A stretch of DNA of 49,657 nt from Bacteroidales bacterium UBA3764 (lineage in GTDB: Bacteria; Bacteroidota; Bacteroidia; Bacteroidales; UBA932). Made by a program: the position numbers and the translations under genes. The stretch is taken from assembly GCA_002371115.1 (NCBI GenBank), contig DFFY01000065.1, positions 1 to 49,657 on the forward strand, read 5' to 3'. Under the pieces are notes generated by a model. That model was not told where the DNA came from. It saw only the letters and a program-made list of their open reading frames with translations, and ran no database searches. Shown here piece after piece: positions 6,501-14,418 of this stretch. Each line of letters opens with the position of its first letter. Position 1 is the stretch's first letter.

Positions 6501-9239
6501 TCAGTTTTTCCCGTATTCGGTAGGAAGCACGCCCATGGCTTTCTTAAAGCACGTAGTAAAATACGAAGGCGAAGAGAATCCGACCATGGAGCTGACCTGC
6601 GCAACGGAATACTTATGCTCCTGTAAAAGTTGACATGCGCGCGCCATACGTATCCGGCGCGCAAACTGCATAGCCGACTCCCCGGTAAGGGCGTTCATCT
6701 TCAGATACAGGTTGGATCGGCTCAAACACATGGCTTCCGCAAAATCGGCCGAACCAAACAATTCGTTATCCATATTGTCCTCTACCACTTTCACTGCCTT
6801 ACGGATAAATTCATCTGCTTGAGGATCATCCACCTGGGAAACATCTTCTTCCTCCGGATGAACCTGTCCGGCAGCAAGGTCTTCAACCATCTTCCGATAA
6901 CTGAGGATTTGCTGAGAATTGAGTTTCAGTTGCCGCAGAAGGAATACATAGATAACTGGCGATGCCAATAACAGAAGAACTGCCAGAATGAATAGCACCC
7001 GAGCCCACCATGTCTGGTACCATGCCGGAATCACGCGAAGGGTCATCCGCACTTTCTCCGGATTCCATCGGCCATCACTATTAGACGATTGCAAGGTAAA
7101 TACATAGTTGCCCGGCGCAAGATTCGCATACTCTACACCAGTAGAAAGCGTCTCCTGTACCTGACGGTCCCAGCCTTCCAATTGGTAGCGATAGACATTC
7201 TTACCGCCGGAGAGCGGATTCATCGCCGAAAAATGAATGGAAAACACATTCGTACTGGAAGGAATTAATGCGTGCAGTACACGTCCCGCTTCATCTCTCG
7301 TTACAGAAACCGGCAGCCCGCCAGCAACGACATCGGCAATAACCGGGATAGCAGAAAGCGTGTTATCCAGTATATCCATTGGCTGCAGGCGGGTTACACC
7401 TTTAAGCCCTCCGAAATACATAATCCCGTCTGCTCTTTGAACAGCTGCTCCAGCAGTAAAGTCGTTTCCGTCCATATGCCCCCTGTTCAAGTAGCGCCTA
7501 AGTTCCCCGCGCTGTGAATCCCAACGGAAGAGACCTTCTCCCGAAGACATCCAGAGCATGTGGATTTTGTCTTCCATGATAGACTGCAAAGGAATGCCGC
7601 TCAAAGAAGGGACCCAGCTAAGATTTCCACTTGTCGCATCACAGGAAAGAAGCCCCCGATTGGTCGCAATCCGAACATGCCCCCAACTGTCTTCCATGAT
7701 GTCATGGACGGAGAAATTGCCCTCAACGAACGAGGATACATTTCCATCCGGATAGATGCATACCACACCGCCATCGGTGCCAATCCAATACCGGGACTGA
7801 GCATCTTTGAATATGGTAGAAATAAGAGCCGAATGCAACAGCGGGTCCTCTTTTGCCTTGGGATGCGGGACAATACTGCCAGTGGAAGGAGTGAACAGAT
7901 ATAAACCGGCATTGGTGCCAAGCCAGAGGGTATCCGCCTGCGGGCGGAACATCGCGTAACAACCATTATAAATGGGGAACTCCGGATTGATCGTCCAGGT
8001 TTTCACCCGATGGGTTTGAGGGTCCAACAAAGACACTCCGCCAAGGTGCGTCCCCACCCACCATTTTCCATTCCCCGCAGGTAACAAACACTTGATATTA
8101 TCCGAAAACGGGCCGCCAGAAAGATTACCGGAATAAAAACGTTCGAAGCGGCCCGTAGCAGGCCGATAGCAAAGCAGTCCGTCATCATTGGTCCCTATCC
8201 AAAGGTCTTCCTTGCTGGGTTCTGCACCCAGACAACTGACAAATCCATAGGTGGAGGAAGGGCAGACAATCCGCTGGAAACGGTTGGATTCAGGATGATA
8301 ATAATTCACTCCGCCATACCAAGTTCCTACCCACATGCCCCCATCGCGATCATATAAAAGGGACCAGATAGAATTGTGCGTAAGAGATTCAGGTTGTTCC
8401 GAGTGCTGATACTGCAGAAAACGGCCGGTCAAATCATCATAAAGGGCCAGGCCATCATACGTACCGGCCCAAAGCCTTCCGCGCCGGTCCCGAGTAAGGA
8501 CACGGATATAATCTGTCGGCAAATCCCCGCCAGTCTTACTGAACCGACGACGAATAGCAAAATGGCGGTCCACCCTAAGCAGCCCCTGCCCATGCGTACC
8601 AACCCAATAGTCTGAGTTTCCGGCCATGATGACTGAGGCAATATCAAAGTCATTCAACCCAGCCGGCTCACCTTGGAGCGTATAGAGTCCCCGACTGGTA
8701 GCAGCAAGGACCTCTCCTTTTTCCGTCCTCAGCAGGGAACGGACCCGAAAGCCCGCAAGCAAAGGACTGTCAGGAAGGAAATGCCGCTCCCGGGCATCAA
8801 ATACCAGTACCCCTTCCGAAGATGCAGCGTAAATACGGTCATCGGCATCCAGCAATGACACCAGTTGCACTTTCCTGGCACCCAAAGTATAGTTGCGGAA
8901 CACACGGTCCTTCATGTCGTACGCTGACAATGTTGTGGCCGTACCAATCCAGAGAGTTCCTTTTCCGTCGTAAAGAAGAGAATAAACGGTGTCGTCCCAC
9001 AGTGCTGTAGAGTCTGCCGGCTGGGCGTAGAAAACTTTGAACCGACTCCCGTCAAAACAATTGAGGCCGCTTTGCGTTCCCAGCCAGACATTACCACATC
9101 CATCTTGAGCAAGGGAAAGGACTGAGCTTTGGGACAAACCATCCTCAATTCCCAGATGACGGAAATGGATATCCGTTGCAGGAGCAGCCGACAGCAGGCA
9201 GCAAAACCAAATAAGCCCTATGAAAACTAATCGTTTCAT
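6501..9239 (-). CDS. Membrane-spanning AraC regulator: HTCS-like sensor without kinase or receiver
   Basis: A 912-residue protein with a signal peptide (MKRLVFIGLIWFCCLLSAAP), a large periplasmic region of Reg_prop beta-propeller repeats (many GxLWIGT/GNVWLGT strands, about 25-640), a Y_Y_Y domain (about 650-735), one membrane segment (about 744-768), a 36-residue linker, and an AraC-type helix-turn-helix (about 805-912; SRSNLYLKMNALTGES, VGFSSPSYFTTCFKK). Hybrid two-component systems of Bacteroides (about 1,350 residues) have the same ends but place a histidine kinase and a receiver between membrane and HTH. Both are missing here, with the frame intact. It probably senses lyase-derived heparan fragments in the periplasm and controls the adjacent locus. 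It has its own promoter at 9244. Confidence 0.9.
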   Translation of the reverse strand: MKRLVFIGLIWFCCLLSAAPATDIHFRHLGIEDGLSQSSVLSLAQDGCGNVWLGTQSGLNCFDGSRFKVFYAQPADSTALWDDTVYSLLYDGKGTLWIGTATTLSAYDMKDRVFRNYTLGARKVQLVSLLDADDRIYAASSEGVLVFDARERHFLPDSPLLAGFRVRSLLRTEKGEVLAATSRGLYTLQGEPAGLNDFDIASVIMAGNSDYWVGTHGQGLLRVDRHFAIRRRFSKTGGDLPTDYIRVLTRDRRGRLWAGTYDGLALYDDLTGRFLQYQHSEQPESLTHNSIWSLLYDRDGGMWVGTWYGGVNYYHPESNRFQRIVCPSSTYGFVSCLGAEPSKEDLWIGTNDDGLLCYRPATGRFERFYSGNLSGGPFSDNIKCLLPAGNGKWWVGTHLGGVSLLDPQTHRVKTWTINPEFPIYNGCYAMFRPQADTLWLGTNAGLYLFTPSTGSIVPHPKAKEDPLLHSALISTIFKDAQSRYWIGTDGGVVCIYPDGNVSSFVEGNFSVHDIMEDSWGHVRIATNRGLLSCDATSGNLSWVPSLSGIPLQSIMEDKIHMLWMSSGEGLFRWDSQRGELRRYLNRGHMDGNDFTAGAAVQRADGIMYFGGLKGVTRLQPMDILDNTLSAIPVIADVVAGGLPVSVTRDEAGRVLHALIPSSTNVFSIHFSAMNPLSGGKNVYRYQLEGWDRQVQETLSTGVEYANLAPGNYVFTLQSSNSDGRWNPEKVRMTLRVIPAWYQTWWARVLFILAVLLLLASPVIYVFLLRQLKLNSQQILSYRKMVEDLAAGQVHPEEEDVSQVDDPQADEFIRKAVKVVEDNMDNELFGSADFAEAMCLSRSNLYLKMNALTGESAMQFARRIRMARACQLLQEHKYSVAQVSSMVGFSSPSYFTTCFKKAMGVLPTEYGKN

Positions 9240-9243
9240 TGGG

Positions 9244-9274
9244 CAAATATAACATTATTTCCTTAAAATTAAAA
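9244..9274 (-). promoter_or_regulatory. Promoter of the membrane regulator gene
   Basis: On the minus strand TATATTTG (9251-9244) matches the TAnnTTTG box. A TTTT in place of TTTG stands 19 bases upstream (9271-9274), overlapping the sulfatase stop codon. The -7 box is followed by four bases and then the regulator ATG (9239), the same spacing as at 4084/4089, so the message would be leaderless or nearly so. This would let the regulator be made at a basal level independently of the rest of the locus. Confidence 0.55.
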
Positions 9275-10630
9275 CCCAGAGGGGACATCCGGAACAGCTG
9301 GACGCGTACGCCTGACACCCAGGTTTTCCATCCAAGCAGCCAAGAGGGCGCGATGCTGCTGAAGAATAGAGAGTGATGAAGGCTCCTCTGCCAGATTATG
9401 CTGCTCCAACTTATCAGTATCCATATTGAAAAGTTGCTCCCGATGGGGTCCTTTGTCATAGAGGACGTATTTGTAATGGGCCGTCCGGAGCATCCATCCC
9501 CGGGTGGTTCCTTCGTCAAAACAGGTTTCGCAAATTACAAAGTCCTGTCCTTTGGCATTATCTTCAAGGGCGGGACGGATGGAGCGGCCTTGACCTTTTT
9601 CCGGCAGGTCCAGTGCCCAATCGCAGATACTGGAGAAAAGGTCCACGCCACCGGACACCAGTTGTTCCCGTTCTCCATGCTGCACCCCGGGAGCACACAC
9701 CACCAACGGGACATTGACAATCTCCTCATATAGAGCCGACTTCTGGTTCCACTGGTGGGCTCCCATACCATCTCCATGGTCGCTGGTAAAAATGACGATG
9801 GTGTTATCCCATGCACCTGTATCGTCCAACGCGGCAGTGATTTTGGCCAGCTCAGCATCTATCTTTTCTACCAGACGGGCATAAGCCCAGCGGTAACGAC
9901 GCCACTGCTCCGGGGTATACCGTACAGTGGGATATGCGGAATAGTTATGGTTTTTCTCCATGGTAATCACATCCGCGTCGTCCGCATTGGGGAGGTAATT
10001 CTCCGGCAAGGGAGGGAACGCAGCGGAATCTGCCGGAGGGAGGTTCCCCTCCGGCAGGTTCTGCTCGCGGGCGAATTCACAAATATTGTGCGGATTGTCA
10101 AAAGATGCCACCATGAAAAACGGGCGGCGGCGTTTCCTGTGGAGTTCCGCAATCACTGCTTCCGCAAGTCCTTCGTCTTTGAACCCGTGGATGCGCCGGA
10201 AACCATAGCGCCCGTCTTCCGGCATAGCGATTTCGTGGACGTGCCATTTCCCGGCATAAAGGCAATCATAGCCCGCTGCGGAAAGAAGATTTCCCAGGGT
10301 CCTCTGCGAAAGGGAATCAGGGAGGGGTGTACCGTTACGGATAAGTCCGGCCTTGTCCGGGAAGGCGCCTGTAAACAAGGCGCTACGGGATGGACCACTG
10401 AGCGGAGCCGTGCAGTAAGCATTGACAAAGCGGACTCCCCTCTCTGCCAGGCCATCCATGGCCGGCGTATGCAACCAGTCAGCACCGGCACACCCCATGG
10501 CCTGGCCACTCTGCTGGTCGGTCATGATAAGCAGGATGTTGGGAGGCGTCTGTGCACTGAGCATGCCGGCCGGCCAAAGGGTGGCCAGCATGCCGAACGC
10601 ACGGAAGGAAATCCACTTTGCCTTGTTCAT
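9269..10630 (-). CDS. Serine-type sulfatase (family S1), heparan sulfate locus
   Basis: A 453-residue exported sulfatase of the alkaline-phosphatase fold. It has a signal peptide (about 1-26), the metal-binding PNILLIMTDQQ (30-40), and the signature S78-G-P-S-R82 followed by SALFTG; the catalytic residue is Ser where most sulfatases have Cys. Downstream are GKWHVHE, VIFTSDHGDGMGAH with Asp/His metal ligands, and KSALYEE. Formylglycine formation on Ser needs an anaerobic maturase, which lies two genes downstream in the same direction. Position in a heparan locus suggests it removes a sulfate (6-O, 2-O or N) from glucosamine or uronate; which one cannot be told from this sequence. It starts 3 bases after the upstream lipoprotein gene. 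Confidence 0.92.
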   Translation of the reverse strand: MNKAKWISFRAFGMLATLWPAGMLSAQTPPNILLIMTDQQSGQAMGCAGADWLHTPAMDGLAERGVRFVNAYCTAPLSGPSRSALFTGAFPDKAGLIRNGTPLPDSLSQRTLGNLLSAAGYDCLYAGKWHVHEIAMPEDGRYGFRRIHGFKDEGLAEAVIAELHRKRRRPFFMVASFDNPHNICEFAREQNLPEGNLPPADSAAFPPLPENYLPNADDADVITMEKNHNYSAYPTVRYTPEQWRRYRWAYARLVEKIDAELAKITAALDDTGAWDNTIVIFTSDHGDGMGAHQWNQKSALYEEIVNVPLVVCAPGVQHGEREQLVSGGVDLFSSICDWALDLPEKGQGRSIRPALEDNAKGQDFVICETCFDEGTTRGWMLRTAHYKYVLYDKGPHREQLFNMDTDKLEQHNLAEEPSSLSILQQHRALLAAWMENLGVRRTRPAVPDVPSGF

Positions 10631-10633
10631 ACG

Positions 10634-12304
10634 TTAAAACCGTTCGTCAAACCAGATGAGGACAGGAGTGAAAGTGGAACCTGAATTGATTTTTGACTCA
10701 TCGCCGTCTGTTACATAGGTCATTTCTCCCGTAAATACGCCGTTTGCATATGCTCCGGCATAAATCCACTTTTCAGGATTGACAACGACGCGGTATGATT
10801 CCGGGAGGATGTAACAGAGCGCTTTGGCTTTCTGGGCGTCAGAAGTGTTCGCGTAGTAGGAGACCGGCGCTTTCGCCCCATAGTTGGCAGGGGAAGGACT
10901 GGAATAAGCCGCCCACAGTTTTCTTAAAAAAGTATCAACATATTCGTTGTCGGGAGCACCATCCACGTGATCTGCATTTCCGCTGAAGTCATAATAATAG
11001 AAAGAACGCCTCCAGTCAATTTTCAAAGAAGATGTTGTCAAGCCTGCTTTCAGAACAGGTCCGGTTGGAAATGTGCCGCCCGTCTTCGGGTTTGCCAAAA
11101 TAGCAAAAGGAGCAAACGTAACAGGCGTATCATCCTTTATATAGGACACAAAGACCGCCTCTGTGACAGAGGTCTCACCAAGACTACCCCTTCCATTCGT
11201 GTAAATACAACAGATGAAGCCACATTGATTAGTCGTATTCACTGTTACACCTGAGAAATTAAGATTTCCACTCCCTCCGAAAGAACCGATGTTACTGTTG
11301 ATAGTGCGTTTTGGCAGGCTATTTGGCGTGGTCAAAGGGTTTCCTCCATTTGGATTAGCTCTCGTGACCACATTTCCATTCTCATCGTACAAAGTTGGGG
11401 ACAATACACCCGAATTCCCTAACCCAGAAAGGTCACTTGCCTGCTTTGCCCGGAACTGATTGGCATACTGATACGCCGGAGTGAGGCCGAGGTTGTTTCC
11501 CCATACCACGCGGGTAAACCAGTAAGGATTGCGAACTGTATATTTCTTGCGTTTGGCGCGGGCAAGAGGCACAGAAGCGGTTTCTTCAATTTCCTTGGTA
11601 CGGCTGGAACTGTCCGTCAGGGTAATCTTGAACCCATTGGAATAGGTTCCTGGAGCTACTACGAAGTAATACACTCCTTCGCCCAGGACGGCACCGTCAT
11701 TGGAAAGCGTAATGGATTTGGATGCACCCGTGATGGATTTTACCACCGGCGTTCCTTCTCCGTCAAAAGAGATGGACAGCGTTCCGGCCAGGTCCTCGTT
11801 GTTCCGGCCTTCCAGTTTGATGGACGTGACCTCAAAATACTTCTGCAAGTCCACCGCCACCAAAGCACAGACATTTTTGAAATGCAGGTAGGAATCGGTG
11901 GTTTGGGCTACTGACAGGTTTAACGAGTTGGCAAAACTGCCAACTACCGCAGTCTGGGTTGCCGGGAGCGTTGCCGTAAACACACCGTCCTCATAGCTTG
12001 CGCCGGCTTGATAGGGATACAGGGCATAATAAGTTTTCGCATCCGATGCGGATCCAGTAAATTTAGCTGTAGGACCGGCATCCGTCGTCGTAAATTCACG
12101 GTTGGCAACCCCGTCAAAAAGGGAAATGTTGTCGTTCTTCTTCCAATATACGGCCTTGCCGTTGAAAAGTTCTGTCTTAGTAGTAATACCGGCCGTAAAA
12201 ACCTTCTCTCCAGCTGGAGGAGTAAAGGTTACAGGTTCCTTTGCACAAGCAAGTGCCAAAGCGGCCAGTGCAATTACTAAAAATGTTTTTCTACAATAAA
12301 TCAT
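10634..12304 (-). CDS. Surface lipoprotein: fimbrillin-like N-terminus, glycan-binding-type C-terminus
   Basis: A 556-residue lipoprotein; the signal ends ALALACAKEP, with Cys as the lipidated residue. ATG 12304 is chosen over upstream in-frame codons because it directly begins this signal and has GGAGG 9 bases upstream. Residues about 25-290 resemble Mfa-like/fimbrillin domains (ITTKTELFNGKAVYWKKNDNISLFD; YYALYPYQ; TATLPATQT). Residues about 300-556 resemble the C-terminal domain of the glycan-binding protein at 19210-21291: matching landmarks are PYWFTRVVWGNNL/PYYFTKILYGNNL, DWRRSF, the VVNP-KW turn and DGDESK (I believe Pfam DUF4958). It probably sits on the cell surface and binds heparan sulfate. 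A 46-residue peptide gene precedes it by 16 bases. Confidence 0.8.
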   Translation of the reverse strand: MIYCRKTFLVIALAALALACAKEPVTFTPPAGEKVFTAGITTKTELFNGKAVYWKKNDNISLFDGVANREFTTTDAGPTAKFTGSASDAKTYYALYPYQAGASYEDGVFTATLPATQTAVVGSFANSLNLSVAQTTDSYLHFKNVCALVAVDLQKYFEVTSIKLEGRNNEDLAGTLSISFDGEGTPVVKSITGASKSITLSNDGAVLGEGVYYFVVAPGTYSNGFKITLTDSSSRTKEIEETASVPLARAKRKKYTVRNPYWFTRVVWGNNLGLTPAYQYANQFRAKQASDLSGLGNSGVLSPTLYDENGNVVTRANPNGGNPLTTPNSLPKRTINSNIGSFGGSGNLNFSGVTVNTTNQCGFICCIYTNGRGSLGETSVTEAVFVSYIKDDTPVTFAPFAILANPKTGGTFPTGPVLKAGLTTSSLKIDWRRSFYYYDFSGNADHVDGAPDNEYVDTFLRKLWAAYSSPSPANYGAKAPVSYYANTSDAQKAKALCYILPESYRVVVNPEKWIYAGAYANGVFTGEMTYVTDGDESKINSGSTFTPVLIWFDERF

Positions 12305-12320
12305 AAAGCGGGTCCTCCAT

Positions 12321-12461
12321 TTAAAATAGCTGAACTGATGATAGTGGGTCATCGACATCATCGAATCCCTCGTGGTCACTTTCATGACTGATGCAAAGCA
12401 TACTTTCCGTTTGAACGGAATTCACACGGCATTCCGGTGCTTGATACTTTTCGTGGTTCAT
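12321..12461 (-). CDS. Small peptide (46 aa) upstream of the fimbrillin-like lipoprotein
   Basis: ATG at 12461-12459, stop TAA at 12323-12321. It begins 13 bases after the PL12 stop and ends 16 bases before the lipoprotein ATG, all on one strand. The product has no signal peptide and no membrane segment. It contains Y6, Q7, P9, E10, R12, V16, T18, E19, M21, C23 and S25, and the 48-residue peptide at 47115 has the same residues at the same positions. The tail is acidic (EGFDDVDDP). I do not know its function. Conservation of spacing and shared context argue that it is translated. Confidence 0.75.
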   Translation of the reverse strand: MNHEKYQAPECRVNSVQTESMLCISHESDHEGFDDVDDPLSSVQLF

Positions 12462-12474
12462 AATTGATATTGTT

Positions 12475-14415
12475 TTAATTATTTATAATATACTGTAAAG
12501 CGTATTTCTCCTTGTTGTCCCAAATCGTCAGCTGTAGCGTCCCTTCATGGGCAAATAACCGTCCGATTCTCACCTGATGCGCCTTTTCTCCGGGGAGCAG
12601 AACAGTGACAAAACGAATAGAGCGGCCTGATTTCTTTGTCGCATGATACACCCGATGGGGCCTGGCCACCTTGTGGCGATAAGCGGTGGACATCCAGCCT
12701 TTCCTGGTTTCATAAACCATTTTTGGGGGGCCTTGGCAAACCAGGGTGTACTGTCCTTCCATATCTGGCCCAGGATGGAAATGGACCCCTACCTCACCAT
12801 GAGCCGGTCCATAGACTTCGTCCACCAATACAAAGAACGCATGCTGAACAAAGAAAATGGAACGGCGATGCGTGAGTCCCTCATACGAAGGATTTTCTGT
12901 CACCAGAACAGGAGTATCGCCATCCGGAATCCATAATAGGGTACGTGACTGGGTTACCGCCAGGTTCCGGTCATCCAGCGTCACCGTGTTATGCGAGGAG
13001 GTCTGCCTGAACCAATTTCGCCATGCCATCACTTCCCCATCTCCGGCATAAACATAAGAGCCGGAATCCGGGAACAGACGCATCCCCTTATACCACAGTT
13101 CAAAAGTTCCGTTGTCCGGTTGGCAGTGCCACTCCCCTTTGGGACCGGCCTTTACGACCATCTGGGTAGCATCCGGGCCCCATCCGCTGCGAAACACGAA
13201 GAAGCCAGAATCCATAAAACCTTTGCAAAGACTGTCTGGCAGTTCTCCTTCCCGGCCTTCCGTTGCCATATACCGGATGAACGCATTCTCCGGGAACAGC
13301 TTGGACCAGCGCCGGTACGAGCCCAGCACTTCCTCCTTGGTTGTCAACTTAGCGTCACTGAAACAAGGATTGCTGTAGTCCGGATAGCAGATTTGGGCAT
13401 AGAATTCAATCATCCGCTCAACGGTGGAACCGTAACTGGCCGGGAATTCGTTTCCAAAACCATGCAGACGGGCCATTTCCAGGGCTTTGCAGAAGACATT
13501 GATGGCCGCAAGATGGTAATGGGGATCCAGTTCATACTGTCCCCCGTCCGGGTACACCTGCCTTTCAATCTCCCGATTCAGTATTTTCACCCCCCCCTCG
13601 CGCCAATTTGAGGCGGCCTTAAACTCCGGGAAAAAAGCTCCGGCATAGAGGGTCCGCTGTGCTTCAAAAAGAAGATGGTTTCCTTCCTTGGAATAATGCT
13701 GTCTTAGAAATTCCACATGCCGATGATAATTCTTCAGGAACAGAAGGAGGAACTCCGGCGTAAAAGCCGGGGAATCCAGGAAAAGCTGGAACTGAAGAAT
13801 CTGGTCCTGTACCCGATGGCTCACCTCCAGTGGTCGCCAGGCATAGCACATATTCTCCTGAAGGCTGTCCAGAGCAGAATTCCCGGTAATTTCAAACTCT
13901 TTGTCATCCAGCGCCACCAGCGGATTCTTCCTTATCCAGTCCTGGTATTCCAGCGCCCATTCCATGGCATACTTCGGGTCCCGGCTCACTTGATAGGCAT
14001 AGCCCATGGGCGTAAACCACTTGTGCCGATGCAACTGCCAGCGCAGCTCGTTATCCTTGACCGGCCAATAGCGCCAATCGATATCGTCCCCATAAAAGTA
14101 AGACGGCTGATAGCCATAATGGGCAAAGAAACGATGTTCCAGGGCCTCATCAGCCATTTTCTGCTGCGATGCAGTAATGGTGAGGCCTTGCACCGACGGC
14201 AACTCGGGGGTACCCTCACTCTTCCGCGTACGGAAATACGCGAGAAGGCTCTCTGCAGCGGCTGCATCCTCTCCCAAGGCATGCAGGCTTTTCACCTGCT
14301 CCAGCCCGGGATAATCCAGATTCAGGAGCGAGAAAATATCCTCTTCCTCTGCCGCATTGACCGGAAGAAAGCAGGCTGACAAGCACAGCGACAGAAATAT
14401 CCTTCTCAAATTCAT
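12475..14415 (-). CDS. PL12 heparinase III-type lyase (heparan sulfate lyase)
   Basis: A 646-residue periplasmic or surface lyase with a signal peptide (about 1-21). It has an N-terminal (alpha/alpha) toroid and a C-terminal antiparallel beta-sheet domain, as in heparinase III. The catalytic triad is readable: N246 (EGNHLLFEAQ), Y294 (DGGQYELDPHYH) and H430 (GEWHCQPDNGTFEL), matching the Asn/Tyr/His set known in Pedobacter heparinase III. These enzymes cut lightly sulfated heparan by beta-elimination, leaving a 4,5-unsaturated uronic acid for the GH88 of the same locus. It begins 3 bases after the SusD stop and shares NPSYEGLTHRRSIFFV with the paralogue at 21295. Confidence 0.93.
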   Translation of the reverse strand: MNLRRIFLSLCLSACFLPVNAAEEEDIFSLLNLDYPGLEQVKSLHALGEDAAAAESLLAYFRTRKSEGTPELPSVQGLTITASQQKMADEALEHRFFAHYGYQPSYFYGDDIDWRYWPVKDNELRWQLHRHKWFTPMGYAYQVSRDPKYAMEWALEYQDWIRKNPLVALDDKEFEITGNSALDSLQENMCYAWRPLEVSHRVQDQILQFQLFLDSPAFTPEFLLLFLKNYHRHVEFLRQHYSKEGNHLLFEAQRTLYAGAFFPEFKAASNWREGGVKILNREIERQVYPDGGQYELDPHYHLAAINVFCKALEMARLHGFGNEFPASYGSTVERMIEFYAQICYPDYSNPCFSDAKLTTKEEVLGSYRRWSKLFPENAFIRYMATEGREGELPDSLCKGFMDSGFFVFRSGWGPDATQMVVKAGPKGEWHCQPDNGTFELWYKGMRLFPDSGSYVYAGDGEVMAWRNWFRQTSSHNTVTLDDRNLAVTQSRTLLWIPDGDTPVLVTENPSYEGLTHRRSIFFVQHAFFVLVDEVYGPAHGEVGVHFHPGPDMEGQYTLVCQGPPKMVYETRKGWMSTAYRHKVARPHRVYHATKKSGRSIRFVTVLLPGEKAHQVRIGRLFAHEGTLQLTIWDNKEKYALQYIINN

Positions 14416-14418
14416 AGG

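Noticed and set aside
12305..12385. N-terminal extension of the fimbrillin-like lipoprotein to 12385
   Set aside because: It would place 27 residues before a perfect lipoprotein signal and overlap the small-peptide gene in another frame.
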